NCBI GenBank assembly: GCA_033439795.1
Contig: JAUTDP010000011.1
Span: 2,480,001 to 2,544,000, forward strand
From: Sordaria brevicollis
Lineage: Eukaryota > Ascomycota > Sordariomycetes > Sordariales > Sordariaceae
DNA length: 64,000 bases
Reading direction: 5' to 3'
Shown: in pieces, positions 22,976 through 37,154 of the stretch
How the letters are laid out: the number at the start of each line of letters is the position of its first letter
How positions within the stretch are numbered: the stretch's first letter is position 1
Notes under the pieces: generated by a model
Told to the model about the DNA's origin: nothing
The model's database searches: none
Seen by the model: the letters and a program-made list of their open reading frames with translations, nothing else
Program-made: the position numbers and the translations under genes

Positions 22976-25900
22976 TGCGGTCATAGCCGAGCCCAGAGAG
23001 ACCGGTACCGGAAAGTTGATGACCATGGGTGACTGCTACGGTGACGAGGGACCAAGTTGTTGATGGCTTGGAGAGTCTAGGTAGCCATTATCTTGGTGTC
23101 TGCGACATGCAAAATTTCAAAATCACCATCAATGTTGGTGTACTGGGCCCATATTCTTTGGTGGTGATGGATGATGCCTTGGTGGTGAAGTCAAAGGTCG
23201 AGACAGGCTGAACAGGGCCTTTGAGATTCCAAAGTGGATCAGACACCGAAGCCGAAGTTCGAAGAGGCCCGGGAACAACCAACTGCGACACGCCAAGACT
23301 GCATTAAGACTAAGCAGTGGGGTGTTATGGGGAAGAGCAACATGGCAGTGTGGGGTAACGCCTTGCGATAAGATTGCTTGAGGCTTGGCAAGATGTTCAC
23401 AGATCTCAAAATGAGCCGTGCACCAGCCGCCACGAGGTCCTGGATCCATTTACCACTTGGTCACAGCCGGAGAGGTACCTGCTCAGGTACGTCCTTTACT
23501 TGTACCCGTTGAGGTTGCGGTCGTTCGGGCTGGAGCCACTGAATGTTGAGGAATCACTGCGGGACGGGATCCCAACCGAAACTTTGGTTTCTCCTTACAT
23601 CCGTCCCAGCCGTTACGCATTCCACATCTTCACCGAGTATACATCTACGAGCCCGTCCGCCTCAAGATTATCAGCTGCTTCCAAATTTTGGAGTGCTCCT
23701 GATTTACTTCAAGTCTCCTGTCGATGTCCATCACCAGCTGATTTTCCAGCGCCGTTGGGCTTCACCTCCCTTCCGTCCCTTTTACCCCTTGTACTGAATG
23801 ATGTGCTGAATACCTGAACAGGCCCCTAGCAATACGGTATGCAACGTTGACGCACGCCATTTACGAAATGACTCGCGACCAATCATTTGGGCGAATTGGC
23901 CGAAGACGCGGATGCGCCCCGTGCTGTCCTTCCAGTCAAGCCGTCCTCCCACATCTCCAACGGACAGTCACAGGCCGGCACAGGATATCGTCGACCAAAC
24001 AAGCCCGAAACGAACCGAATCTCTGAATGGCAGAATGCGACAAGCCAGCGGTTGTACTTTATCGATCTAATGCCAATATCCGCAAGGCAACACCAGGAGG
24101 TTTTGGGAAACCGACCCTTCTTCGAGGCTCAAGTCCGATGGGGACGAAATGCTGAAACGGCCCACTGTTAGAATGTTGCTAACAAGCCTACACTGCCACC
24201 TCACAACTCCTTCCAAACGGAGATGGAGAATTAAAATTTCTACAACGTGTTCAAAACCCCGCGGTCCGTACTCTCGTTTTCCAGTCCGTAGCTTCGGGTC
24301 TTGGTGAGATTCTCCCATCAAAACAACCATTAAGCCCAGTATACCGGGGGCATTACGGGCGCGGCGGCAGCACATCGTAGCACGTCGGGTATACTGCGTA
24401 CACAGATAGTAGCACCGCGTAACAGTCAGGGTCCAAGAAAGTCCCAAGAAATCCAAAGCATGCCATCCGAGCAGCCACAAAAGTGACGGTCATACATACA
24501 TCTCCATGCTCTGCTAAGAGGTCCGTTACGGTGCGTAACGGTAGGGGAGCCTTCCGTCCAATGCGCCCAGGGGGATAGCCAGGTCCTACCTGGCATGGAT
24601 GATTGTGCGCTACTGTAAACCTGACATGGCCTTCTGGTAGGTTGCTGGGCCTGAGCAACATGGTTCTTCCCATTCTCGGGGTCAGCAACTCTATACATAT
24701 GACCTTTACAGTCAATGTCAATTCTTCCCATACGTTAGAAAGCAGACTTGGGAAAGTGAGAAGGTCATTCAAAGGCCCAAAGATATCAGCAGAAAAAAAC
24801 ACCATACTAGGAATCTCAAGGACTACATAGGAGGTTTAAGAACGCCGTTGCCAGGTACAACAGTTACTTCAGCCCAACACAAATGAACCCCTTTTACAAG
24901 TGCCCGTCGTTAGACCAAGGTCCCCAACAGTAACTGCATTGCGCTAAAGAATAACAAAGAGTAATGCTACTCTGCCACCACAACTACGGAAATATATGCG
25001 GTCGACTTACACAGTTCCAGTTCCTTCCACAGCCAAGAGCGAAGCGATTTTAAAAGTTCGCCCGATCGCAGGGTTAGTTGCCCAATCCGGAAAGCGCGGG
25101 GCTCCGGCAAGTAGCGAATGGCGGGAGTCCTGACCTTCCATTAACTCGTCACTAGCCGTCCAAGCTCGATGACCAAAAAAAAAAAAAAAAAAAGATGGAG
25201 GGGCACAGCTCGAGACTCGTCAGCTTTCTGAAGAGACAACTTTTGGCAACTCAAATCTGTAGATGGCATCCCGCGCTGACAAAGTAAGTGCAGAGAGTGT
25301 CTACTATAGAGTGTGGGTAGAGTTCAGTTGAATTGAAGAGTACGGTCAGTGTCACTCTCGCTCAGCCTCGGGCAGATGGAGAATCAAAGTGAACCGGGTA
25401 CCTTACTGGCCATGTCTCTCCGACTGTACGCTGACGCTGTGGGCTCTTGGAACCAAAAGAACACAACCTGAACCTCCAGACGGACGGGATGCATCCCCAA
25501 TCCCAACCCGAGTGCCGTCCAGGTCCCAATGGCCCCAAACGCTCCAATGGTGCCAATGACAGGCCCTCCTCCTCCACAGTCCACAATGGTCCCCATCGTG
25601 CCCATCCCGACCTGGAGCCAGGAAGGCCAGGTCATCCACACGTCCGACCCTAGCAGTGAGCCAGTGGCCCAGCCGTAATGTAGTCAGTCAATCCGTACAT
25701 CATTCACGGTTACATCCTCTATCCATGCAGCTTTCTCCATGGCCTTCTCCATTCGGGCGGGTATGCGTCGTTTTGGTGGTGCTTTGGATGGTGGGCGGTG
25801 GTGGTGGACGCTGATAGACGGTGGTGCCTCATAATACAAAAGCGCATCGGCCCCCGTCCTGCCCATTCCGCTGTCCCCCCCCTTCCTTCTGCTTGCTGTA

Positions 25901-26205
25901 CCTGTACACCAACCTGACCTGCCTGTTATCCTCTCCTTTCTTCCTCTTTGCCCTTTTTTCAATATCCCAATCTCCTCTCTCTTGGTTTGCGAACCTTGGC
26001 CTCCTGTCAGCTGGCCACCGTGATCCATTCACTGCTCTGCCTTGTTCTGCGTCTTTGATCGAGCCTTTTCAGCACCGAATTCGCCTTGCCTAGAGCTGCT
26101 TCTACCTCGCATCCTATTCCACGAAGCGCAATACTGCTTGCGACCACCAGCACAGACTCCTCACCACTTATCATTACCATCCAGAACAACCACATAACAG
26201 CCACC
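22976..26205. other. Intergenic and promoter region of acu-5
   Basis: About 3.2 kb has no supportable gene. Open frames up to 150 codons lack domains and overlap on both strands. A run of 19 A residues sits at 25175-25193. From about 25850 the plus strand becomes strongly pyrimidine-rich up to the acu-5 start, which looks like promoter and leader. I cannot point to specific regulator sites by eye. Confidence 0.6.
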
Positions 26206-28920
26206 ATGTCTGGTAGCCCGCCCGCTGTGCCTGAGGCTCACTCTGTTGAGACCTACCGTAAGTCCCAAAGCCCTCAGAAAAACCCCCAGTTGGCCGTAAA
26301 GACTGGCTGGATGGCTGTCAGGAGATGCAATGCGCTCGGCAGAGTCCTGTCAGGAGATTGTTGACTCCAACACGAGATTCGGCCGGCCGCGGAGTTGCGC
26401 CGAACAGGCCAGCAGGGTCTTGAGTCAGGCAATTTGCTAACGATGGAATTTATCTCTACAGACCCCCCTAAGGCGATGCTTGAGAGTATGTCACCATCAT
26501 CAAAGTCCCAATTCGCATTGAGGTTTCCGGTAAACCCCATGGTGGATGCCGTCCCCAACCGAAGCTTGTTGGGGTTGATCGGTTATTGTCACTGCGGGGA
26601 ACCTCACCTTGTCTCTTAGGACCGAACGATTGGAAAGGAAGACGCAAAAAAGCTAACTGAATATGCCACAGACCACCCTAGCAAACACCATCTTTCCAGT
26701 GAGTAGACCCCTAAACCTTCCGTTACCCGGGCCCCTACCCTTCCCGTTCTTTCCCCCCGCACGAGGCAGCATTATCGTCCTCCCCACCGCCGCCGGTTTT
26801 CGGCGACTGCTATGCCACGGCGCACTTTCCCCCCTTTTTTCCCTCTCCGTCCAACTCCAGGGTGTCGGGTCTACGGACCCCTCATCTGGTCCAACACGCC
26901 TAGCGGATCCCGGGACCGAGCCATTGACCCCATTTGCCTTTTGTGCTTTGAGCTAACATGACTTTGCGCCAGGCTTCGAGGAGTACCAGAAGTTGTACAA
27001 GCAGTCCATCACCGAGCCCAAGGTGTTCTGGGCTGAGCGCGCCCGCGAGCTCCTCACGTGGAGCAAGGATTTCCAGACTGTCCACAGCGGTTCCCTCGCC
27101 AACGGCGACAATGCCTGGTTCGTAGAGGGCGAGCTCAACGCCTCGTACAACTGCGTCGACAGACACGCCCACAAGGACCCCAACAGAGTCGCCATCATCT
27201 ACGAGGCCGACGAGCCCGGTGAGGGAAGGAAGGTCACCTATGGCGAGCTCCTCCGCGAGGTCTCCAAGCTTGCCCATGTCCTCACCAACTTGGGCGTTCG
27301 CAAGGGAGACACCGTCGCCATCTACCTCCCCATGATTCCCGAGGCCATTGTTGCCCTTCTTGCCTGCAGCAGAATCGGCGCCATCCATTCCGTCGTTTTC
27401 GCCGGTTTCTCCTCCGACTCCCTCCGCGACCGTGTCGTCGATGCCCAGTCCAAGGTCGTCATTACCACCGATGAGGGCAAGCGCGGTGGCAAGCTGATTG
27501 GCACCAAGAAGATCGTCGACGAGGCTCTCCAGCAGTGCCCCGATGTCCGCAACGTGCTCGTCTACAAGCGCACCGGCGCCGACATCAACATGACCCCTGG
27601 CCGTGATCTCTGGTGGCACGAGGAGGTTGAGAAGTACCCTGCCTACTACACCCCCGTCCCCGTGGCCTCCGAGGACCCTCTCTTCCTTCTCTACACCTCC
27701 GGTTCTACCGGCAAGCCCAAGGGTGTCGCTCACTCTACCGCTGGTTACCTTCTCGGTGCTGCCATGACCGGCAAGTACGTTTTCGACATCCACGACGGTG
27801 ACAGGTACTTCTGCGGTGGTGACGTCGGCTGGATTACCGGCCACACCTATGTCGTCTACGCCCCGCTCATGCTCGGTGTCACGACTGTTGTTTTCGAGGG
27901 AACTCCCGCCTACCCCAACTTCTCCCGCTACTGGGACATCATTGAGGAGCACAAGGTCACTCAGTTCTACGTTGCTCCCACTGCCCTGCGTCTCCTGAAG
28001 CGCGCCGGTGACCACCACGTCCGCAACGAGATGAAGTACCTCCGTGTTCTCGGCTCCGTCGGCGAGCCCATCGCCCCCGAGGTCTGGCAGTGGTACTACG
28101 ATGTTGTCGGCAAGGGCCGGGCCCAGGTTTGCGACACCTACTGGCAGACCGAGACTGGCTCCAACGTCATCACCCCTCTTGCTGGCGTCACCCCCACCAA
28201 GCCCGGTTCCGCTTCTCTCCCCTTCTTCGGTATCGAGCCCGCGCTTGTCGACCCCGTTACCGGCGAGGAGATCCACGGCAACGACGTCGAGGGTGTCTTG
28301 GCCTTCAAGCAGGCCTGGCCCAGCATGGCCCGCACCGTCTGGGGTGCCCACAAGCGTTACATGGAGACCTATCTCCAGGTGTACAAGGGTTACTACTTCA
28401 CGGGCGACGGTGCTGCCCGCGACCACGAGGGCTTCTACTGGATCCGCGGCCGTGTCGACGACGTCGTCAACGTTAGTGGCCACCGTCTCAGCACTGCCGA
28501 GATTGAGGCTGCTCTGATTGAGCACCACTCCATCACCGAGGCTGCCGTCGTCGGTGTTGCCGATGAGCTCACCGGCCAGGCTGTCAACGCTTTCGTTGCC
28601 GTCAAGGAGGGTACTGAGGTCAACGAGGCTCTTCGCAAGGAGTTCATCCTCCAGGTCCGCCGCAGCATTGGTCCCTTCGCTGCCCCCAAGGCCATCTATG
28701 TCGTCCCTGATCTTCCCAAGACTCGCTCTGGCAAGATCATGCGCCGCATTCTGAGGAAGATCGTTGCTGGTGAGGAGGATCAGCTTGGTGATATCACTAC
28801 TGTAAGTTTCAGTCCACAACCCGAATAGCTGCATTCAAGTTGCTAACAAGTTTGAAACAGCTCTCCGACCCAAGCGTCGTTGCTAAGATCATCGAGGTCG
28901 TCCACGAGCAGCGCAAGTAA
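26206..28920 (+). CDS. acu-5: Acetyl-coenzyme A synthetase (ACU-5)
   Basis: Predicted join: 26206-26257, 26462-26485, 26672-26698, 26973-28801, 28861-28920, giving 663 aa. It activates acetate to acetyl-CoA through acetyl-adenylate, allowing growth on acetate. The N-terminus reads [20 protein letters not shown] across the first joint. Signatures of the AMP-forming family are intact: [12 protein letters not shown] (about residues 275-286), [29 protein letters not shown], and the C-terminal RSGKIMRR whose lysine is the catalytic and acetylation site in this family. Three introns fall in the first 35 codons, two bounding exons of 24 and 27 nt. Codon use is strongly biased to C-ending codons, as in highly expressed Neurospora genes. 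In fungi this gene is acetate-induced through a FacB-type activator; I did not see the site itself. Confidence 0.96.
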
Positions 28921-31593
28921 AGAAAGAGAACGCCAACCACAAAGAAGTAAAAACCATATAAAACCTATCTAATCTTTTTCTTTATTTTGAACGGGAATGG
29001 GGTATTTTGGGATTACATATACCATAGGGGGCTAGCCTACTTCACTGCAAGACCAGTGTTGGTAGTGGTAGTCAAACGTTGTCCAGGAAAAAGGGCAAGG
29101 GAAGGGAAACAGGCAATGGTTTACATATACCGGGTTTAGGTCAAGGAGAGGAAGAAGAGGATATGCGGTCAGTTGGTCCGTCTCAGCAGGCAGGCAGATT
29201 TGTTGAAAGAAGAGCGATGTTTTTTCTTTTTGGATTTTGGTTATGTTTATATCATGGTACACCTTTTTTTTCTATAACAGTATATCTGTTCTTCATTTTG
29301 TTCTTGGGTCATTGTACATGTTTCCTGGATACCTCTTTGGGGAAGATCAATAGATTTACGGGCTTTGCATCTATGCACCATGGGATCGCTTCTTTGATCA
29401 TGATGCTCGTCCTGCTCAACCGTTGGAACTACTTGGCAGCTAGCAAAGCATGTCGCCGTGAAATGAACCATCAGGACAGCCAAATTTGATGGTCTATGAC
29501 TCAAGGGTCGGCGCGTAAAATCAACGTCCTTTTTTCTGGTTGCCGGAGCAGAAAGAGCACATCAACCGCGATCGGCGCAAGGGTTTAAGGGGGTGGCTAG
29601 TGCCCATAACATAACAAACCTCTCGACGATGATCAGCCTCAAGGACTAGCCTCACCAGCCTCACTCGGGCACGATCTGTCCCTCGTCGATATCAATCTCA
29701 CCTCCTCAGCCAGGACTCAAAGCCAGCACATCATAGCCTGACCTGCCGACTGGACTGCAATGAAGAGAACCGCGGCATCTTGCATCTGATGCCCGCTTAC
29801 ATACGTATCCTGAGGCCTCCCACGCCCATTACTTACCTATTCGTCAAACTGCAGCATTGCCCGCCTGGAGAATTCCGTGAGAGCTGTGCTTATTTCTTCT
29901 TACATACCAGTCTTCAGCTTTGGGGCTTACGTTAGCTACCTGCGCGGGCGGTGATAGAGTAGTGGCAGGGCAGAAGAAAGCCTTCAACGTGTATACGTAT
30001 GCGATTGCATCAACGAGTATGGTAGATCATTGGTTGTCGAGGGAAGGAAAATGGAAATCATCCTCCGATAAGGAAATGTTCCCGTCTCTGGATGTTGGAT
30101 GTTCCAAGGTCTCGAACTGAGCCTGCGGGTGAAGTTTTACAGTACTCGGTGTTTGAGGACGTGAGGTCGTCTTACGGGGCTATTTATAGGTCAGACCGTC
30201 AGGCCCTCTCTCTCTCCCACAGGCCCGGGTGGGGGAGCAGTGAAGCTAATGTGTACTAATGTAGTGCGTATGTCGACGCAGGAAGTCGGGGTAAGAATGT
30301 GCCGAGTGCCGTCTTGCACGGTCGCATTTCCATCTTTTTTTTCTTCTTCTCTTCGTTTTCTTCTCCTTTGTTTTCAGTTATTCACTTTATTTGAGGAAGC
30401 ACTTGTTCTCAGGAGAAGGATGACCTGCCCAGCAAGGTACCCATATCCTTCACCCGAGTCATATCGGCCCCCCTCACAGCCGGTGTCAAAAGTGTTTTCG
30501 AAGCAGATGTCAAGTCTTAATGCTGCGACCTTGATTGATTGGGGTAGGAGGTCAGAGATCTGAAACGCGCAAAGGGGTTTGTGAACAAAAAAAGGTGCCG
30601 CAGCGCCAAACGTCCGTCAGTGTCACGGCTTTTCACAGGGCTGGGCTAGTGACGAACGGGGTCGGACTGCTGACAGGCGTCGACAAGCGGGCCGTGGACC
30701 AGTGCGAGATCTTTCGAGTCTGGAAGAATCACGATTCTCAGCCAAAACCGGTAGATATAAGATATCGATGGGCCAAGATTCCCGTTTCTGGTCATTTCGA
30801 TCTTCAAAACTTCCCGAGGATCTAGGTTCGGCTTTGAATTTCGATTGCCATTGTCCCATGCTGCTCCATGCCGCGCCGATGCCGAGACATGGGAGATTTG
30901 GCGAAAGATCTCGCCCAGACTTTTGCTGTTCTTTCGCTTCGCAAAACGTTTAGAAATACACACTGGAATAAGATCTTGGAATGTTTCGTTAGTCTTGTCT
31001 CGTGGAAACGCGTGGCAAGCTAGGCAAGCTAGGCGCACGCAAATCCATTGTCGTAATTGCCTGGGCGGTAGGGAATGGAATAAGCGAAAAGAAGTTCTTT
31101 GGGTAGAAGCGAAGTGAATCAAAACCCAAGACTGGAAGGCAAAGAGACCAAGCATGGCGCAGTCAAACCAGTCGGGCAGCCACAGAAAGATAACCGTTCA
31201 GCAGAATGTCCCTCTTTTTGGGCGGGCGGGAAAGGCGGATTGCTTGGAGTACGCGCGGCCTTGGGGCTTGGACAGTGGGAAAGGTGATTGAATGCCTTCT
31301 TATACTCGAAAAGGTTGCTGATGAATGCTGAGATGAGATCCCGTCCGTGATAACGGAAAATGAGGCGCATCGATCCCCATTCAATTGTCGAAGGTTGTTG
31401 CCGCAGTAGCGATGAACTGGCTCAGTGCTGCCCGTGGCCCCGTGCCCCGTATGGTGATGGTCGGATCCCCGGCCGGGCGGTTCTGGCGGTTGCACAGTGC
31501 CAGGGACGTGTTCTTCGATTGGGGGGTGCTTGGCCTCATCTTGGCTGAGGCGCTGGGCGACCAATTATAGGACGGGGACTTTGAACTTTCCCG
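28921..31593. other. Intergenic, no gene recognised
   Basis: About 2.7 kb downstream of acu-5. The first 400 bp contain T-rich tracts that fit a 3' untranslated region. Open frames up to 169 codons (30646-31155, minus) and 133 codons (31163-31564, minus) have no recognisable domain. The right edge, CCTCC at 31594-31598, is the target duplication of the next retrotransposon. Confidence 0.55.
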
Positions 31594-31598
31594 CCTCC

Positions 31599-31792
31599 TG
31601 TCAGATTGTATGGGGGAATTGATTGATTCTGTGTATCTGTATATAACTGTGGAGAACAGGATTCTGGAATTCTAGTCGGGGGAGTTGGGGGTATCCCTTA
31701 TTTACCAAGACCTTCTGGGTGGCTGGCAGTATTGACCAACTATATACTAGTCTATACTATTTTAGCCCAAAATACTACCCTAGAATCTAATA
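31599..31792 (-). repeat. LTR (downstream copy) of Copia element 2
   Basis: This 194-bp LTR begins TGTCAG and ends CTAATA, a RIP-altered CTGACA. It matches 36956-37149 without indels, and the differences I see are all transitions. The target duplication CCTCC lies at 31594-31598. Confidence 0.93.
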
Positions 31793-32849
31793 TACCCCTT
31801 CACTCGAAGACCATCTCGATTACCCTTTTAGGGTCGAGAATAAAGTTATTTATACATTTCCTATTCCCTTTAGTTAATCTACTATTACTTCTCCTATTAT
31901 AATACCTAAATACTTATTTAAATCCTCTATTTCTAAAGTCTTTTCATTATTACCTACTATAACCGGGCGTAATAACTTTACAAATATCCTTAATAATTCC
32001 CTAAACTTCCTATATTTTAATATTCTAAGTACCTTCGTTAATCTATTTACGGATATCTCCTTTATTTTTAAATAATCAATTTTAAAGGTCTCCTTTTCGA
32101 TAATTTCCTTTCGAAATTAATATCGATAAATATCGATATACTTTATTTTAGTAATAAAGGTAGGAATTTCCTTAATGAATATTCTAATAGTCTATTAGTT
32201 ATTATACTTTATAATAAGGATAAGGTCGTTAAATAACTTTATACCTAGAACCTTAATAAATCGGTTAATAAATAGTATTTCTTTAATAACCTTTTCAATA
32301 ATATAAAGCTCTACTTTTATTATTAACGTCGCAATAGCGGTCTACTTAATAGTACCCTAATAAATGAATTTACCGTATAATTTAATCGTAAATCCTTAAG
32401 AATTTTTACGGTCTATTTTATTATCGGTAAACGAAGCGTTTAAAGCCACTTCGAATCGGTTATTACCTTTATAATATAAATACCAATCCTTAATTATACG
32501 AAAGTAATAAATAACCTTCTTATTAATATTATAGTATTTTAAATTAGGATTATAATTAAAACGAATTAATCGATTAATTAAAAAAATTATATTTAATTGC
32601 GTATTAATAGCGGCGTATAATATAGAACCTATATTAATTTAATAGTTTCTAATTTTAATATAGTTAATTAATTTATCGAAGGGTAATAATTCTTATTATT
32701 TTATTAGTACTATAGTAAGTCTATAAATCGATTTCAATAATTTACTAATCTTCTCAATATAGGCTTTTTAGAATAACCAAATTTTTCCTACCTTACGGTT
32801 ACGGATAACTTTAATACCTAAGAATTATTATAGCTCTTTATTACTAATT

Positions 32850-33090
32850 AATTAATATTTTAACTATAGTAAGTTAATATATTCTTTAACTTAATCCTTA
32901 TATTCCTTTAAATAAGCGAAAACGATATCGTTAACGTAATATAATATAAGTATTCTCTCCTTCTTTATAATATATAAATCCTTAAGAATAGTTTTAAATC
33001 CTATATTTTTAAACGTTCCGCTCAACTCCCTTTACTATAGTAAAAGGGTTTATTGGAAATTATAAAACGCTTTTAATAGTTTAAGAACCT
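32850..33090 (-). pseudogene. RIP-degraded reverse transcriptase core
   Basis: On the minus strand YVNDI (32924-32938) corresponds to the catalytic YVDDI, with GAC changed to AAC. About 45 codons upstream in the same frame, KAFYNFQ followed after a stop by TLLL and REL corresponds to the Copia block KALYGLRQ-A-RLWY. The frame is preserved between the blocks. Stops replace Gln and Trp codons, as RIP would produce. RNase H should lie to the left (about 32100-32500) and integrase and gag to the right, but I could not delimit them. Confidence 0.75.
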
Positions 33091-36000
33091 TTCCTTCTAC
33101 TTAATATCCTAATAATATATATATAAATCTCCTTATCGATTATAACGTTTATAAAGGCGTTTATTATATCCTATTAAATAAATTCTATATTAAAACGAAT
33201 TATTAATACAACGATAATTCGGAAGGACCTTTCCGCTAAAGTAAAAATATAGGTATTAACGCCTATTTTACATTATTAATTTCCTCGGATTATTAATTTA
33301 ACTTTAATTTTATTTAAAATATTATTTTTATTAAATTTATAAATATATACCTATATATAATTAAAGATTTATTTCCCTTTAGTACGAAGGATATTTTAAT
33401 CGACTTTAATTTAAATTCTTATATCTTTATAATTATTAAGGTAGGTTCGTTCTATTTTACGAAACTTTTTATTAAGAAGGTAATTTTCGAAGTCGTAATA
33501 ATTCTTTAATACCCCCGGGAGGTTACGGCGGTATAAATTATTTAATTTACTATATTTAGTTAATAACTATTATACTTCTACCTTTATAACCGTTTTAATA
33601 GTTATTTCTATTACTAATTATAATAATTTTCCTACTAAAAAGGCACTCTCCTATAACTCTAATTTTCGAAAGTATTTATCGATTACTTAATTTAATATAA
33701 CGCCCGTATATAAGGCTATTACGTACGAAGGAAGGGTATTTAGCGGCGTTAGGTATAAATTTATAATAAAATCGATAATTATTTTATTTAACCTTATAAC
33801 TTCGTAAATATCCCCGGCCTTAATTTTTTAAGCGGTTTTTTACTAAGAATTTAGGGTTTCCTCTTCGAATATCGTATTTAAAAAAGGTTCGACCTCGGTA
33901 TCTTTTAGGTAGGGATTCGCTAATACCCCCTAATTTAAATCCTACTTATTTATCTTATTTAGCTTTTTAACAAACTCTTCGGTAATTATTATTTTTAAAG
34001 TTATTAAATCCTCTTTAATATTAATTTCGTCGGAGGAGAATTTAATATATTTATTAAATATTACGTCGCGTATTTATATAATTTGCTTTATAACGGGGTT
34101 TTATATACGGTATATCGAAGAGGCGTTATATTCGACTAAATAGCCGATCTACGCTCTAAAGAGATACTTTTAGCGACGTTTCTCTTTCTTTTATACTATA
34201 TTAATTATAAAATATACTTTATATTTATATATTCGAAGGTAATTAATATCTAATCGCTATAATTCTTATTAATTATATTATTAAACGATATAAGTATAAA
34301 AGCGTTCGTATAAGGATTTCTAATTGTAAAGGTATTAAGGTAACCGGTTTAATAAGTAAATTACTACGTATATAATTTTTAGCTATAGATCGATCGGAAA
34401 TTTTAAACTATTCTTTATAATATTATATTATTACTTTATTATACTTTCTAAACGCTCTATTCTACTATTTTATTCTTAAATATTAGGAATAGAGGGTTCG
34501 AATAATATACTTCTTATTCCGAATTTAATTAATATTTCTCTTCAGTTAAATTTATTATTATATTCGAAGGCTTTAACCTTAATATTATATCGATATATTA
34601 ATATATTTATATAATTATATAAAATCGAAGTAATATTAATAAATATCCGGTTCGAAAGGTAATAATCCTATATATATTTAAACTATCGGTAAGTAATAAA
34701 TATAAAGTATCGGTATCCGTTAATACCCTTATCGAATTCGAAGAAATCTATTATAAAGCGTTACCCTAATTTATATTTATAGTTTCGAAGGATTCGCCGT
34801 ATTTAACGTCGTATTTTTACTATAGTATAAATATTATATTCGATTATTAATATCCTTTTTAAAGGTATTATAGAAGGGAAATCGTTCGAAGGCTCTTCGG
34901 TCGAAATAGAATCTATTACAATTATATTATCCGCGTCTTTTTTCTTAATTAAAATACTTTATAATCATACCCTATCGACGTTTTATAAATATTCGAATAC
35001 TTAGGGATTAGGGTAACCGAATCGGTAATATTATATTTTAACGGTTTAGATCGACGGTTTCTTCGTATAAAAGTTAATTTAATATCGCCGTATTATGAAT
35101 ATTAATTTAGTAAATAATATAAATAAATATTCTAAAACCGTTTAATTAAGGATAATATTTAAAGAATAAAAGAATAACTTATTAACTCTCTTTAAATAAT
35201 TATTTAGAAGTCGATAATCCTAGTAAAAACCTTACCTTCGTAATAGGAAGAGGGAAACGAAATTAATAGCGAAGCTAGGGTAAAACGCGACCTCTTTTAA
35301 CCGTAATTTTAAATTACCTTTTTTATTTTTAATAACGATATTAACTTCCCCAAAATTTTAAATCTTAATACGGGAATTACCTACCTATAAGCAATTATTT
35401 AAATTAGTATAACGAAAGTAATAAAAACGAATAATTTTATTAAATATATAAAGAAAGCTCCCCGAATCTAAAATAATTGAATTTTTGAGGGGATACTCTT
35501 CTCGCTTATTTCTATTACCGATTTAGAAAGTTACCTTATACTCCTCCCTAAGGAGTTACATAGATTTAGATTTTACCGTTTTAATAGCTTTTTCTTTAAT
35601 AGCTTCAATTTTCTTAGCCAAATTAACGTCCTTCGCGATATTAATTTTAATAGTTCGCGTAATAGAAGGATATAGCCTAAAAGCTTTAAATTTAGCGTTT
35701 AAATTTACGTATTAATACTCTTTAAGAAAGTAAAATCCTTTTTCGTATACCTTATATACGGGGAAATCCTTACTTTTACCCTTTTTATCTTTCGAATTTT
35801 ATTTCTTACGTACATTTTCGGAATTATCCGACGCCTATTTTTATTTACTTATATTACCCTTAAACTTTTTATTTCTACCTTATTAATAAGTATCCCTATT
35901 ATTAGCTTTTTAATAATTATTAATTTTATTATCGTTATTAACGCAATAATAAATTTAACCGTCGACCTCGATAGTAAACGCCCTACGACTATTTTCACCC

Positions 36001-36955
36001 GCGGGGGTTATAATACTATAGCGACTATTTATACCCTACTTCTTAAAATCCTCGTATACCTTTATATATTTTAAAATATTATTTTCCATCTTATTATTAA
36101 ATTTCTATATTATATCGGCGTAATTAAGTCGGATAATTTTAATAATAGCGTAGAAATCGTTATATTAAGATATAGCGTTTATATATTCCTTAACTCCTTT
36201 AATAATACCATTATTTATAATTATAGCCTAATTTTAGAATTAAGTATTAAAATTAATCGATTCCTTTCGAAGAATTACGATACTATCGGTATAGGCTTTA
36301 CGGGTATTAATAAATTTATTAATAATATTATATCGGGTTCCTTATTTAAGGAAGTTATATTAAATTTAAATATCCTATTCTTCCTTTATAACCGAGCCTT
36401 AAAGTCTATAATTAATTAAAAATCTTATTTAAGCTCTTACAACTTTATTTTTAATTTCGAATCTTAGCTAATCCTTCTTCTTATTAAGGTAAATAACCTT
36501 AACGTTATAATAGAGCTAAAAATTACTTAAATCTTCTTTAGTAGGGATCTTATCGATTAAAATATCGTTTTAATAACAATAAGGAACTTCGACGGTTTCT
36601 CCAACCTTATTTATTATAGTACGAAGGAGACCGGCTTTAAAAAGACGTAGCTCTTTATTAATTATTTCGATGCGGAATTTAATAGTTAATTTAAGAGGGA
36701 AATTACCGGGTTTAGGGTAGAGAAGCTCGTAGGGTATATCGATTTCGCTTAGGAACTAAACTTTAATAATATTAGGATTGTATTTAATTTATAATATTTC
36801 TTCTTAGCGGACTTAATTATCGCTATCGGTAAGGAAGGGGTTATTATTAATTATCTTATTAATTTACTTTAAAGAAAATATCGTAATAGTAATAGTAATA
36901 GTAGTATTATCGTTATTATCGGTATTAATGGTAATAGGCATATTAAACTATTAAT

Positions 36956-37149
36956 TATTAGATTGTATAGGGGAATTAATTGATTCTATATATTTGTATA
37001 TAATTGTAGAGAATAGGATTCTAAAGTTCTGGTCGGGGGAACTAGGGGTATCCCTTATTTGCCAAGACCTTTTGGGTGGCTGGCAGTGCTAACCAGCTGT
37101 ATACTAGTCTATACTGTTTTGGCCCAGAATACCACCCTGGAATCTGACA
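36956..37149 (-). repeat. LTR (upstream copy) of Copia element 2
   Basis: This 194-bp LTR starts TATTAG and ends CTGACA. It is followed by the target duplication CCTCC at 37150-37154 and then by ordinary sequence leading into the ADAM protease leader. Its outer 100 bp are less mutated than the other copy. Confidence 0.93.
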
Positions 37150-37154
37150 CCTCC

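Larger units (their letters stand above)
31599..37149 (-). mobile_element. RIP-degraded Ty1/Copia LTR retrotransposon 2
   Basis: This is a complete 5,551-bp element with two 194-bp LTRs and a perfect 5-bp target duplication (CCTCC at 31594-31598 and 37150-37154). It lies on the minus strand: the purine tract GAAGGGG abuts the left LTR, and reverse-transcriptase remnants read on the minus strand in the left half. The interior is extremely AT-rich with no open frame over 60 codons. LTR sequence is unlike that of the element at 926-6630, so it is a different family. The intact ends with a ruined interior indicate a single full-length insertion later hit by RIP. Confidence 0.93.

Noticed and set aside
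26900..28834. 644-codon open frame antisense to acu-5
   Set aside because: It mirrors the sense gene. Strong preference for C-ending codons in acu-5 removes stops from the opposite strand, and the antisense protein (long Val/Gly/Asp/Leu runs) resembles no family.
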